Source: Candidatus Stygibacter frigidus (GTDB lineage Bacteria > Cloacimonadota > Cloacimonadia > Cloacimonadales > TCS61). Taken from it: 21,749 bases of DNA. Every line of letters starts with the position of its first letter. Position 1 is the first letter of the stretch. This document shows positions 15,701 to 21,749 of the stretch, one piece after another. The notes beneath the pieces were generated by a model. That model searched no databases. It was not told the DNA's origin and saw only the letters and a list, made by a program, of their open reading frames with translations. The stretch is from the NCBI GenBank assembly GCA_030765325.1, contig JAVCCT010000116.1, positions 1-21,749 on the forward strand, written 5' to 3'. A program made the translations under genes and the position numbers.

Positions 15701-15755
15701 TTCGGGTGATCTCAGTACAGTTTATGTAGATAACATATTTTTCTATAAAAATTAA
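12750..15755 (+). CDS. GH16 laminarinase-type lipoprotein with duplicated accessory modules
   Basis: 1001 aa. The signal peptide has lipobox ILSSC (lipidated C22). The GH16 domain (about 38-286) has CGEIDIMEM (162-170): E164, D166 and E169 form the beta-1,3-glucanase-type ExDxxE signature. Two copies of a 270-residue block follow (291-560 and 561-830). Each block holds a beta-sandwich with YGLFTDETPVD / FGIFTDETPVD, EIYVWENTL and IPPYEG, homologous to the module in the GH16 protein at 5493, plus an Ig-like part (FDADSYAIDASGAVITVND). A C-terminal module (about 842-1001; ANVISLFSDAY to VYVDNIFFYK) is also found twice in the last gene of the window. It has no sorting domain, unlike the left-operon GH16s, so it is probably a lipid-anchored enzyme that holds laminarin-like glucan on the cell surface. 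GGGAGG seven bases before the ATG supports the start. First gene of the rightward operon, directly under operator O3. Confidence 0.9.
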   Translation: MINKNLSLILLAAFFLFILSSCDQVTKPDTIIDEVDNGDYELVWFDEFDQAGSLDDSKWGYDTGYGGDGWGNDEWQLYKDSPDNVKVEDGNMVITAAWDSVNYSEPGKRDGSITSARVNTKDKFSFKYGKVQARIKPPSGAGMWPAFWMLGDSFDSEGWPYCGEIDIMEMSPLYHNDNTTMFTLHWWNDEGQYHDSDGAVREFSYSLTDDYHIFEVEWDGQRVIGKIDDITYFVKLIDPANMDEFLKKFFLIFNVAVGGNLGGTPDETTQWNQNMYVDWVRVYQIAGPVIGTYGLFTDETPVDAGLEVGVNAEIYVWENTLSAGSIPPYEGDNVISWSTEGVGWFGGGISSTLPIDLSGFAYGNIKFMIKIPADVTFKIGINDTDGNENYVIFPANETAFGLVRDGEWGQATIPVDEIKGSVDLEILDYEFIILEQNGAQCEFALDDIYWDGGGTTPSSVAFDADSYAIDASGAVITVNDLAAAGNTVSVDVDNGTDTVSLNIILDEVGMGSGTLNFGITDDATDTIAITPDGSLTATYTDFNGNMKTDTADIESGSAPSGNFGIFTDETPVDDGLEIDVNANIYVWENTLTAGTIPPYEGANVISWSTEGLGWFGGGISSSSPLDLSGFANGNIKFMIKIPANVTFKIGINDTDGIEHYVTFPANQTAFGLVRDGEWGQATIPVDEIKGSVDLEILAYEFIILEESGTQCEFALDDIYWNSESATVSSVSFDADSYAIDASGAVITVNDLAAAGNTVSVDVDNNTDNISLDVVLDAMGMGTGTLNFGLTADATDTIAIIAGGTLTVTYTDSNGIIKSDTAEIESGSPDSPGVAAPSPSQSEANVISLFSDAYTDVPVDTWSADWDQADVSDLQVDGDDVKLYTNLVYAGIEFTSQTIDSSEMAYFHMDIWTPDPTAASAVFKIKLVDFGANGEWSGGDDVEHELTFDADTTPALQTGSWVSFDIPMTDFTNLVTTAHLAQLVISGDLSTVYVDNIFFYKN
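13620..15239 (+). repeat. 810-bp internal tandem duplication in the GH16 lipoprotein gene
   Basis: Copy 1 is 13620-14429 and copy 2 is 14430-15239, in frame and exactly 270 codons each. Nucleotide identity is patchy but locally almost complete: 14131-14231 matches 14941-15041 with one difference in 101 positions, and the block at about 13960-14032 is nearly identical to 14770-14842. Identity at silent positions points to a recent duplication or gene conversion. Confidence 0.9.
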
Positions 15756-15773
15756 TCATAGAAGGGATTAAAA

Positions 15774-15902
15774 ATGTGTAAAAATAATAACGAAACAAAA
15801 ACAGAAGATAAGATATCTCTGAAACAGGAATTAGTTTATAATGGGGTAGCACTGCTTTTCGGCAAGATGCATTTTGATGTAATTTGTTTAGAAGAACAAT
15901 AA
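15774..15902 (+). CDS. Small hypothetical protein, 42 aa
   Basis: A short open frame fills the 159-bp gap between the GH16 lipoprotein and symporter genes. It starts MCKNNNETKTEDKIS and ends DVICLEEQ, with a polar N-terminus and a hydrophobic centre (LVYNGVALLFG), too short for a confident membrane segment. AGAAGGGA lies eight bases before the ATG, and the gap to the next start is 12 bp, as expected of a translated operon member. I recognise no family. It may be a small symporter-associated protein or a chance frame; coding is moderately likely because the frame spans nearly the whole gap with good spacing on both sides. Confidence 0.45.
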   Translation: MCKNNNETKTEDKISLKQELVYNGVALLFGKMHFDVICLEEQ

Positions 15903-15914
15903 AGAAGGAAAATT

Positions 15915-17381
15915 ATGAAAAATGAAAAAGTTAAATCAACCAATAGCAGACATTTAGTTCCATTCGGGCAGAAAGTTGCTTTTGGATTAGGAATGTTTGC
16001 CAATCAAATGTTTCCTGCAGTTTTGGGGATATTTATGGTTGTTTTAGTTCAGGATCTGAAATTTCCTGGTTGGATGTGGGGAATTTTATTTTTCCTGCCC
16101 AGAGTATTTGACGCCATCACAGATCCAATTATGGGTTATATTTCTGACAATACAAAATCGAAATGGGGCAGAAGAAGGCAGTATGTCTTCCTTGGTTCAA
16201 TTATAATTGGTATAGCCTTTGTTTTGATGTGGCAATTGTATCGCGAGAATGGAGTTGACTATAACTTTGTCTATTTCCTGCTGTTTTCGTTACTCTTCTA
16301 TTTGGGACTGACCATTTTCAGCGTGCCTTACGTTGCCATGGGCTATGAGATGAGCAATGATTTTCATGAGCGGACAAGTATTATGGCAGTAGCCCAGTGG
16401 ATTGGGCAGTGGGCCTGGGTAATAGCTCCCTGGTTCTGGGTTATAATGTATAAGCAAAGCTTATTTCCCTCAGCGGATGTGGCTACAAGAACACTTGCGA
16501 TATATGTGGGAGTGGTCTGCATGTTGTTCGCTATGGTTCCGGCAATATTCATCAAAAGCAGATCGACAGTTAATGAAAACTACGCTCCCCTTAATGCAAA
16601 AGCAATCGGGAGCAGTTTAAAGGAAATATTCTCAAACTTCAAGGAAGCGTTTAGAATCCCTCAGTTCGTAAAATTATGTGTATCAACATTTTTTATATTT
16701 AATGCATTTAACACTATTGCGGCGTTTTCCTTTTTTATTATAGTTTATCATTTATTTGATGGAGATGCAGGAGCAGCAGGTATCTGGCCTACACTTTTTG
16801 GCAGTCTGGCTTCAATTGTGACTACTTTCTTAGTGATTCCCATTGTTGCTCGAATGTCCAAAGTATTGGGAAAAAGAAAAGCATTTATGATTTCACAAAG
16901 TATCTCGATCCTCGGATATATTTTATTATGGTTTCTCTTTGTTCCCGGTAAACCTTATATGTTTATTTTCGCACTGCCTTTCTTTTCCTTTGGAATTGGA
17001 AGTTTATTCACTTTGATGATGTCAATGACTTCTGATGTGATGGATCTGGATGAGTTAAATTCAGGAAAACGTCGTGAGGGTGTATTTGGTGCTATTTACT
17101 GGTGGATGGTCAAGTTTGGCTTCGCTATAGCAGGATTGTTAAGTGGTGTGATTATGTCAGTAGTGGGATTTGATGCTGGTGCAGCCGTGCAACCAGAGCA
17201 CGCTATAACGGGATTGAGAATTTTTTATTCCGGAGTTCCAATACTGGGAACGAGTATTGCCTTATTAATGATGCACAATTATGATCTGACTGAAGAAAAG
17301 GCAAATGAAGTTCGGATTGAACTGGAAAGACGCCATGCTCAAAAAATTGAAGATGAAAAGCTTAAGTTAGAAAAATCTTAG
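15915..17381 (+). CDS. GPH-family (MelB-type) sugar:cation symporter
   Basis: 488 aa with about 12 hydrophobic segments in the inner membrane. The GPH (glycoside-pentoside-hexuronide) signature FDAITDPIMGYISDNT lies at 65-80, followed by KSKWGRRRQ. D66 and D70 align with the cation-binding Asp55 and Asp59 of E. coli/Salmonella MelB; the MelB Asn58 position is Thr here. A second cytoplasmic-loop motif (MTSDVMDLDELNSGKRREG) precedes the last helices, and the C-terminal tail is charged. It most likely imports glucose, laminaribiose or short beta-gluco-oligosaccharides made by the surrounding hydrolases, coupled to Na+ or H+. AAGGA precedes the ATG, and the gene ends 6 bp before the GH30 gene. 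The substrate is inferred from context only. Confidence 0.9.
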   Translation: MKNEKVKSTNSRHLVPFGQKVAFGLGMFANQMFPAVLGIFMVVLVQDLKFPGWMWGILFFLPRVFDAITDPIMGYISDNTKSKWGRRRQYVFLGSIIIGIAFVLMWQLYRENGVDYNFVYFLLFSLLFYLGLTIFSVPYVAMGYEMSNDFHERTSIMAVAQWIGQWAWVIAPWFWVIMYKQSLFPSADVATRTLAIYVGVVCMLFAMVPAIFIKSRSTVNENYAPLNAKAIGSSLKEIFSNFKEAFRIPQFVKLCVSTFFIFNAFNTIAAFSFFIIVYHLFDGDAGAAGIWPTLFGSLASIVTTFLVIPIVARMSKVLGKRKAFMISQSISILGYILLWFLFVPGKPYMFIFALPFFSFGIGSLFTLMMSMTSDVMDLDELNSGKRREGVFGAIYWWMVKFGFAIAGLLSGVIMSVVGFDAGAAVQPEHAITGLRIFYSGVPILGTSIALLMMHNYDLTEEKANEVRIELERRHAQKIEDEKLKLEKS

Positions 17382-17387
17382 GATATT

Positions 17388-19064
17388 ATGATGCGAAAGG
17401 ATATATTTAAAGCACTGGGTTTCATTATTCTTTTAATATTATTTTTCGGTTGTGGAGCCAATAAAAGTAATAAACTTGGCTCCACGTCCGAAATTCTGCT
17501 CACTTCAGCAGAAGGTGATAAGTTGAATGAAATGGAAAATGTTACATTCCAAGCTGGAATGGCTGAAGGAATAGTAATCAGTGTTTATCCCGATAGCATA
17601 AAACAGACAATTGACGGTATAGGAACCTCGTTTACAGAATCATCAGCTTTCGTTTTGGCTCATTTGGAAAAAGAACGCAGGCGAGAAGTGATGGAAAATA
17701 TCTTTGGTGAGCAGGGAGCTGATTTTACTTTGACAAGAACGCATATTGGAGCTTGTGATTTTTGCGTGAAAGGCAAATATTCTTATGCGGCTAAAGCAGA
17801 TGCAGAGCTAAGAAACTTCAATATATCTGAGGATACTAAAGGATTTAAGCAGGCAGAATATTCTGGTATCAAGGATGAATCCTATGATCTTTTACCTATG
17901 ATCAAAGAGGCAGTAGCCATTAAGAAGGCTCAGCCGGATAGTGAACTTAGGATTGTTTCTTCCGCCTGGACGGCACCAAACTGGATGAAAGATATTGAGC
18001 AGTGGTATATCCCTGGAGCTCCTGAGAATAACTGGCAGGGTACGGGAGGATCTCTAAAAAAAGAATATATCTCCACTTATGCAGATTACTTAGTGAAATA
18101 TCTGGATGCCTATAAAGCTGAAGGTGTGAAAATCTGGGGAATAACACCAGTAAATGAACCGCATGGCAACAACGGGCAATGGGAAAGCATGAATTTTACA
18201 CCAGAATCCCAGAATGAGTTTATAAAAAACTTTCTGGGACCTAAATTGCAGACTGCTGGTTATGATCAGACAAAATTATTCATATTTGACCAGAACAGAG
18301 ATGGACTTGAGGATTGGGCAAATGTGATCTTTGCGGATCAGCAAACTTCACAATATGTGGATGGTGCAGCAGTTCACTGGTATGAAAGCACAAACAAGGT
18401 CTATGAAGATGTATTTGATAAAATTCATGCTCAATATCCTGATCAAGCTATCATCCATACCGAGGGCTGCATTGATGACTTGGGAAAAGATGCTCCGGGA
18501 GGGGTTACTGATCCTGAGGGTTACAAAGAAAGCAACTGGTTTGATAATGATGAATTCTGGTGGAGTAAAAGTGCTACTGACTGGGCCTATTCAGTAACCT
18601 GGCAGGGTGTGAAGGTGGAAGATCATCCCATCTATGTCCCGGTTCATCGTTATGCCCGGAATATAATCGTAAGTATTGATCACTGGGCTAATGGCTGGAT
18701 AGATTGGAATGTGGTTCTGGATAAGGATGGTGGTCCCAACCATGTAGGTAATTTCTGTGGAGCCCCGATAATGATAGATACTGCTGCACAGAATGTTTAT
18801 TATACTCCAATATTCTATGTATTAGCCCAATTCAGCAGAACTATTCGCCCGGGAGACAGAGCTGTTCAAACTGAAAAGCAGCTTGTAGATCTTGGGAATG
18901 ATGATCTGCATGCCTGTGCTACTTTGAATTCAGAAAATCTCTTGAGTATCCAGGTATTGAATACAACAGATAAAAAGATCCAGTATAAGTTGCAGATAGG
19001 AGAGCAATTTGCTGAAATAGAAATCCTGGCAAATGCTGTTCAAACTGTGAGAGTGCAATTATGA
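17388..19064 (+). CDS. GH30 beta-glucosidase / beta-1,6-glucanase lipoprotein
   Basis: 558 aa. The signal peptide ends in FFGC (lipidated C22). The GH30 (beta/alpha)8 domain starts with IDGIGTSFTESSAF (75-88) and contains SSAWTAPNWMK (191-201), acid/base E257 in VNEP and nucleophile E359 in HTEG. The C-terminal beta-domain typical of GH30 follows (about 470-558). The sequence type fits GH30 subfamilies 1/3 (beta-glucosidase, endo-beta-1,6-glucanase), and beta-1,6 branches occur in laminarin; the exact specificity cannot be read here. Two ATGs are adjacent (17388, 17391); the AGGA at 17380-17383 overlaps the symporter stop and is better spaced for the second. The gene overlaps the GH17 gene by 4 bp (ATGA), implying translational coupling. 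Confidence 0.9.
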   Translation: MMRKDIFKALGFIILLILFFGCGANKSNKLGSTSEILLTSAEGDKLNEMENVTFQAGMAEGIVISVYPDSIKQTIDGIGTSFTESSAFVLAHLEKERRREVMENIFGEQGADFTLTRTHIGACDFCVKGKYSYAAKADAELRNFNISEDTKGFKQAEYSGIKDESYDLLPMIKEAVAIKKAQPDSELRIVSSAWTAPNWMKDIEQWYIPGAPENNWQGTGGSLKKEYISTYADYLVKYLDAYKAEGVKIWGITPVNEPHGNNGQWESMNFTPESQNEFIKNFLGPKLQTAGYDQTKLFIFDQNRDGLEDWANVIFADQQTSQYVDGAAVHWYESTNKVYEDVFDKIHAQYPDQAIIHTEGCIDDLGKDAPGGVTDPEGYKESNWFDNDEFWWSKSATDWAYSVTWQGVKVEDHPIYVPVHRYARNIIVSIDHWANGWIDWNVVLDKDGGPNHVGNFCGAPIMIDTAAQNVYYTPIFYVLAQFSRTIRPGDRAVQTEKQLVDLGNDDLHACATLNSENLLSIQVLNTTDKKIQYKLQIGEQFAEIEILANAVQTVRVQL

Positions 19065-20161
19065 AAAAAAGTATAATACTAACGGTAATAATATTTATTC
19101 TCATTAGTCCGCTGCTTGCTAAAATTCAAGTATCCATTATCCGTGAAAAGCTGGAAAATGAAGATGTAATCGAAAAGTTAGTTCCTTTTGCTGAAAGAGA
19201 TTTTAAACCTTATCTGGATGATAAATGGATAGGAGAAGCAGTTTCCTATGGTTGTTATAGAAAAGGGCAGTCTCCCGGAGGAGAAGGTCCATCAAAGGAT
19301 GAGGTATATAAGGACTTAACTATAATATCGCAATACTGGAATCTTATCAGAGTATATAATGCTGATGATGATACTGAACGAATTTTGCAGGTGATCAAGG
19401 AAAATAATCTTCCTATAAAAGTGATACTCGGGATCTGGCTGGTGAATCAAGATAATGATCCTGCGGCAAAAGAAGCTAATATAATAAATGCACTTCGCTG
19501 CATTGAACTTGCTGATAAATATCCCCAAATTATTGCTGCCGTAAATGCCGGTAATGAAACGCAGGTATTCTGGTCTGGTCATAAAATGGACAGTAATGAT
19601 CTGATCAGATATATAAGAACCTTAAGGCTCTACACCAAAATTCCAGTAACTACAGCAGATGACTATAATTTCTGGAATAAAGAGGAGAGCAAAGCTATCG
19701 CAGATGAAATTGATTTTATAATAACTCATATCTATCCTCTCTGGAACGGTAAAACCCTCGATGAATCTATCCCCTGGCTGGATAAGACTTATAATGAAAT
19801 AAGTGCTTTCCATAATGGGAAGCAGGTGGTTTTGGGAGAGATCGGTTGGGCAACTATTTATAATCCAGATAAAAAGGGACCTGGGGAACAGGGAACTTTG
19901 ATCAAGGGAGAAGTAAGTTTGCAGGCTCAGGAGAAATTTCTGATCCAACTTGATGATTGGATCATAAAGAATCATGTAACAACATTTTTATTCGAAGCTT
20001 TTGATGAATCCTGGAAAGGTGGCGGTGAAGCATCAGGAGCAAATGAAATCGAGAAGAACTGGGGAGTTTTTTATGAAGACCGCACTCCCAAAGTATCATT
20101 TAAAAATTATATAAAGCATAAAGCTAAAACCAATAAACAAATCCTTAAGGAGGAAAAATGA
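19061..20161 (+). CDS. GH17 beta-1,3-glucanase / glucanosyltransferase
   Basis: 366 aa. A hydrophobic N-terminus (about 1-20, ending SPLLA) is a signal peptide. One (beta/alpha)8 domain spans nearly the whole protein: NLIRVYN near strand 2, acid/base E166 in NAGNETQVFW, nucleophile E260 in VVLGEIGWAT, and the FLFEAFDESWKGG (309-321) / NWGVF segment typical of bacterial GH17. Family members cleave or rearrange beta-1,3-glucan. The end is slightly basic, with no lipobox and no sorting domain, so the enzyme is probably periplasmic or soluble. Both ends overlap neighbours by 4 bp: the start lies within the GH30 3' end and the stop TGA overlaps the next ATG. Confidence 0.9.
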   Translation: MKKSIILTVIIFILISPLLAKIQVSIIREKLENEDVIEKLVPFAERDFKPYLDDKWIGEAVSYGCYRKGQSPGGEGPSKDEVYKDLTIISQYWNLIRVYNADDDTERILQVIKENNLPIKVILGIWLVNQDNDPAAKEANIINALRCIELADKYPQIIAAVNAGNETQVFWSGHKMDSNDLIRYIRTLRLYTKIPVTTADDYNFWNKEESKAIADEIDFIITHIYPLWNGKTLDESIPWLDKTYNEISAFHNGKQVVLGEIGWATIYNPDKKGPGEQGTLIKGEVSLQAQEKFLIQLDDWIIKNHVTTFLFEAFDESWKGGGEASGANEIEKNWGVFYEDRTPKVSFKNYIKHKAKTNKQILKEEK

Positions 20162-21749
20162 AAAACAGAACAACATTATTTTTAGTTGTTTTTTTCATCA
20201 TTGCGATGAATTCTGTAATTTATGCCCAGAATGCACCAGTAGATTTTGAAGCTGGTGGTTATGGAGCAGATTGGACATGGACCGTATTTGAAAATGGGAG
20301 TAATCCCCCAGTGGAAATAATAGCTAATCCTGATGCCTCAGGTAGTAATACTTCTTCTACAGTGGGACAATTTACTGCCCTGCAGGCAGGACAACCCTGG
20401 GCTGGAAGTGAGACTCTCGATATAGGCGAGTTTACTTTCGATGAAACTAATTGCACTGTGAGCATTATGGTTCATAAAGATGTAGTAAGTGATGTGCGCA
20501 TGAAGTTTGAAGGAGCAAGTGCTCCGGTAGAGATCAATTCTACCAATACTGTGACCGGAGAATGGGAAGAAATCGTATATTCTTTTTCTGGCGCTATAGG
20601 AAACAGCTATAATAAACTGGTATTTTTCCCCGATTTTGATATGGGTGGAAGAACGCAGGACAATATTATTTATCTCGATAATATTACTTTCACTGAAGAG
20701 ATTGCCGGTGCTGAACCACAGGTTGCTGCACCAGTTCCAACTAACGATCCCGAAGATGTGATCTCAATTTTCAGTGATTCATATGATGACCTGCCAGCGA
20801 CAGATTTCAATCCTTTCTGGGGACAATCAACTATAGTAACTACCCCAAATATTGACGGCAATATGATGCTGCAATACGCTAATTTCAATTATCAGGGTAC
20901 ACAGTTCGGGGCAGCTCAGGATTTGTCTTTGATGGAATTTGTCCATTTAGATCTGTGGACCGCTGATGCTACTGTGGTTATGTTTACTCCAATTAGTGCT
21001 CCTCCTGGTGAATTTTTAGTTCCTCTTGCACCTCTGGAACAAGAAACCTGGAACAGCATAGATATTCCTTTATCTGATTTCACCGGTGTTCCCATGGGAA
21101 ATATCTTTCAATTGAAATTTGATGGTCAGCAGGGTGTGAACCCATCTAATATTTATCTGGATAATATTTATTTTTATAAATTACCTCAAGGACAAGAAAC
21201 GGATGCTACATTGATTGACTTGCAGATTGATGGTGAAACTGTAGCCGGATTTGATCCGTTAACCCTTAATTATAATATTGAACTGCCTACAGGTACAGTT
21301 ATAGTGCCCGTAGCTACTGCCGAAACTAATAATCCAGAAGCTACTTATGTGATCAATGAAGCTGCAATGTTGCCTGGAACTACTCAGGTGATTGTTACCT
21401 CCGCTGATGGAAGCAATGAGCTGACTTACAATGTCAATTTCTTCTTTCCAACTCCGGTTCCCGAAGTTGCTGCACCCGATCCAACTCAGTCGGCAAATGA
21501 TGTAATTTCCATTTACAGCGATTCTTATGATGATCTGGCTGGAACTGATTTCAATCCGAACTGGGGACAGAGCACAGTAGTCACATTTGAAGAAATTGAT
21601 GGTAATATGATGATGATGTATGATAATTTCAATTATCAGGGCACAGTTTTAGCAGGTGCTCAGGACTTATCTGGAATGGATTATCTGCATATCGATATGT
21701 GGACACCAGACGCAACTGTAGTAATGTTTACTCCAATCAGTGCTTCTAC
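20158..21749 (+). CDS. Secreted multi-module carbohydrate-binding protein (partial, 3' end outside window)
   Basis: 530 codons are visible with no stop. AAGGAGG (20147-20153) lies four bases before the ATG, which overlaps the GH17 stop (ATGA). A signal peptide is cleaved after about VIYA (23). Modules in order: a beta-sandwich of CBM type (about 25-185; starts APVDFEAGG, ends IYLDNITF); a DVISIFSDSYDD module (about 195-341, ends IYLDNIYFYK); a cadherin-like beta-sandwich (about 345-430; ATLIDLQIDGE to LTYNVNFFF); and a second DVISIYSDSYDD module running off the end (about 436-530). The DVIS module is homologous to the C-terminus of the GH16 lipoprotein at 12750. No catalytic domain is seen yet; one may lie downstream, as may a sorting domain. 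It probably binds the same glucan as its operon partners. Confidence 0.85.
   Translation, partial: MKNRTTLFLVVFFIIAMNSVIYAQNAPVDFEAGGYGADWTWTVFENGSNPPVEIIANPDASGSNTSSTVGQFTALQAGQPWAGSETLDIGEFTFDETNCTVSIMVHKDVVSDVRMKFEGASAPVEINSTNTVTGEWEEIVYSFSGAIGNSYNKLVFFPDFDMGGRTQDNIIYLDNITFTEEIAGAEPQVAAPVPTNDPEDVISIFSDSYDDLPATDFNPFWGQSTIVTTPNIDGNMMLQYANFNYQGTQFGAAQDLSLMEFVHLDLWTADATVVMFTPISAPPGEFLVPLAPLEQETWNSIDIPLSDFTGVPMGNIFQLKFDGQQGVNPSNIYLDNIYFYKLPQGQETDATLIDLQIDGETVAGFDPLTLNYNIELPTGTVIVPVATAETNNPEATYVINEAAMLPGTTQVIVTSADGSNELTYNVNFFFPTPVPEVAAPDPTQSANDVISIYSDSYDDLAGTDFNPNWGQSTVVTFEEIDGNMMMMYDNFNYQGTVLAGAQDLSGMDYLHIDMWTPDATVVMFTPISAS
20755..21749 (+). repeat. In-gene repeat of the DVIS-type binding module (second copy cut)
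   Basis: Copy 1 begins at GATGTG (20755) and copy 2 at GATGTA (21499), a spacing of 744 bp or 248 codons. Both read D-V-I-S-I-(F/Y)-S-D-S-Y-D-D and share TDFNP-WGQST, NFNYQGT and VVMFTPIS. Unlike the 810-bp duplication, the DNA differs at many third positions, so this repeat is older. Confidence 0.8.

Noticed and set aside
19622..19975. 117-aa minus-strand open frame inside the GH17 gene
   Set aside because: The GH17 catalytic motifs are on the other strand; there is no ribosome site or family signature.

Overview
The window looks like a fragment of a Gram-negative, AT-rich genome of the FCB superphylum, most probably a Cloacimonadota-like bacterium. The evidence is: two secreted enzymes ending in the 'NYPNPFNPETTIRF ... 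MLLLK' type-A C-terminal sorting domain of type IX secretion; several lipoproteins; an outer-membrane beta-barrel ending in Phe; and a PEGA-OmpA lipoprotein. The phylum assignment is inferred from these traits, not proven.

Layout. (1) 1-3.5 kb is housekeeping or signalling: a leftward REC-PAS-PP2C/SpoIIE response regulator cut by the window edge, a rightward Pal-like PEGA-OmpA lipoprotein, and a leftward TraB/GumN-family protein. (2) 3.8-11.1 kb is a leftward four-gene operon closed by a clear terminator at 3757-3789. In transcription order it encodes a glycoside-hydrolase TIM barrel fused to an outer-membrane beta-barrel, a lipoprotein of unknown function, and two GH16 enzymes with C-terminal sorting domains. 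(3) 11.4-12.4 kb is a leftward GntR-HTH/LacI-sensor (AraR-type) regulator. (4) 12.75 kb to the window end is a rightward operon: a large GH16 lipoprotein with a duplicated 270-residue block, a 42-aa small ORF, a GPH-family sugar/cation symporter, a GH30 lipoprotein, a GH17 enzyme, and a multi-module carbohydrate-binding protein cut by the edge.

Together (2)-(4) read as one beta-1,3/1,6-glucan (laminarin-like) utilisation locus. Three GH16 enzymes and a GH17 would cut beta-1,3 or mixed-linkage backbones, GH30 would remove beta-1,6 branches or gluco-oligosaccharides, and the GPH symporter would bring sugars into the cytoplasm. No SusC/SusD pair is present; the GH-barrel fusion is the only visible candidate for outer-membrane passage. 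A near-perfect 16-bp palindrome (ATTGCTATATAGCAAT and close variants) lies at the promoters of both glucan operons and of the regulator gene, so the regulator probably controls the locus and itself. A second, unexplained cis-element, 9-bp phased TATAGGNCC arrays, occurs three times and only on the left-operon side. The most interesting items are the GH-barrel fusion, the 9-bp arrays and the recent 810-bp duplication.
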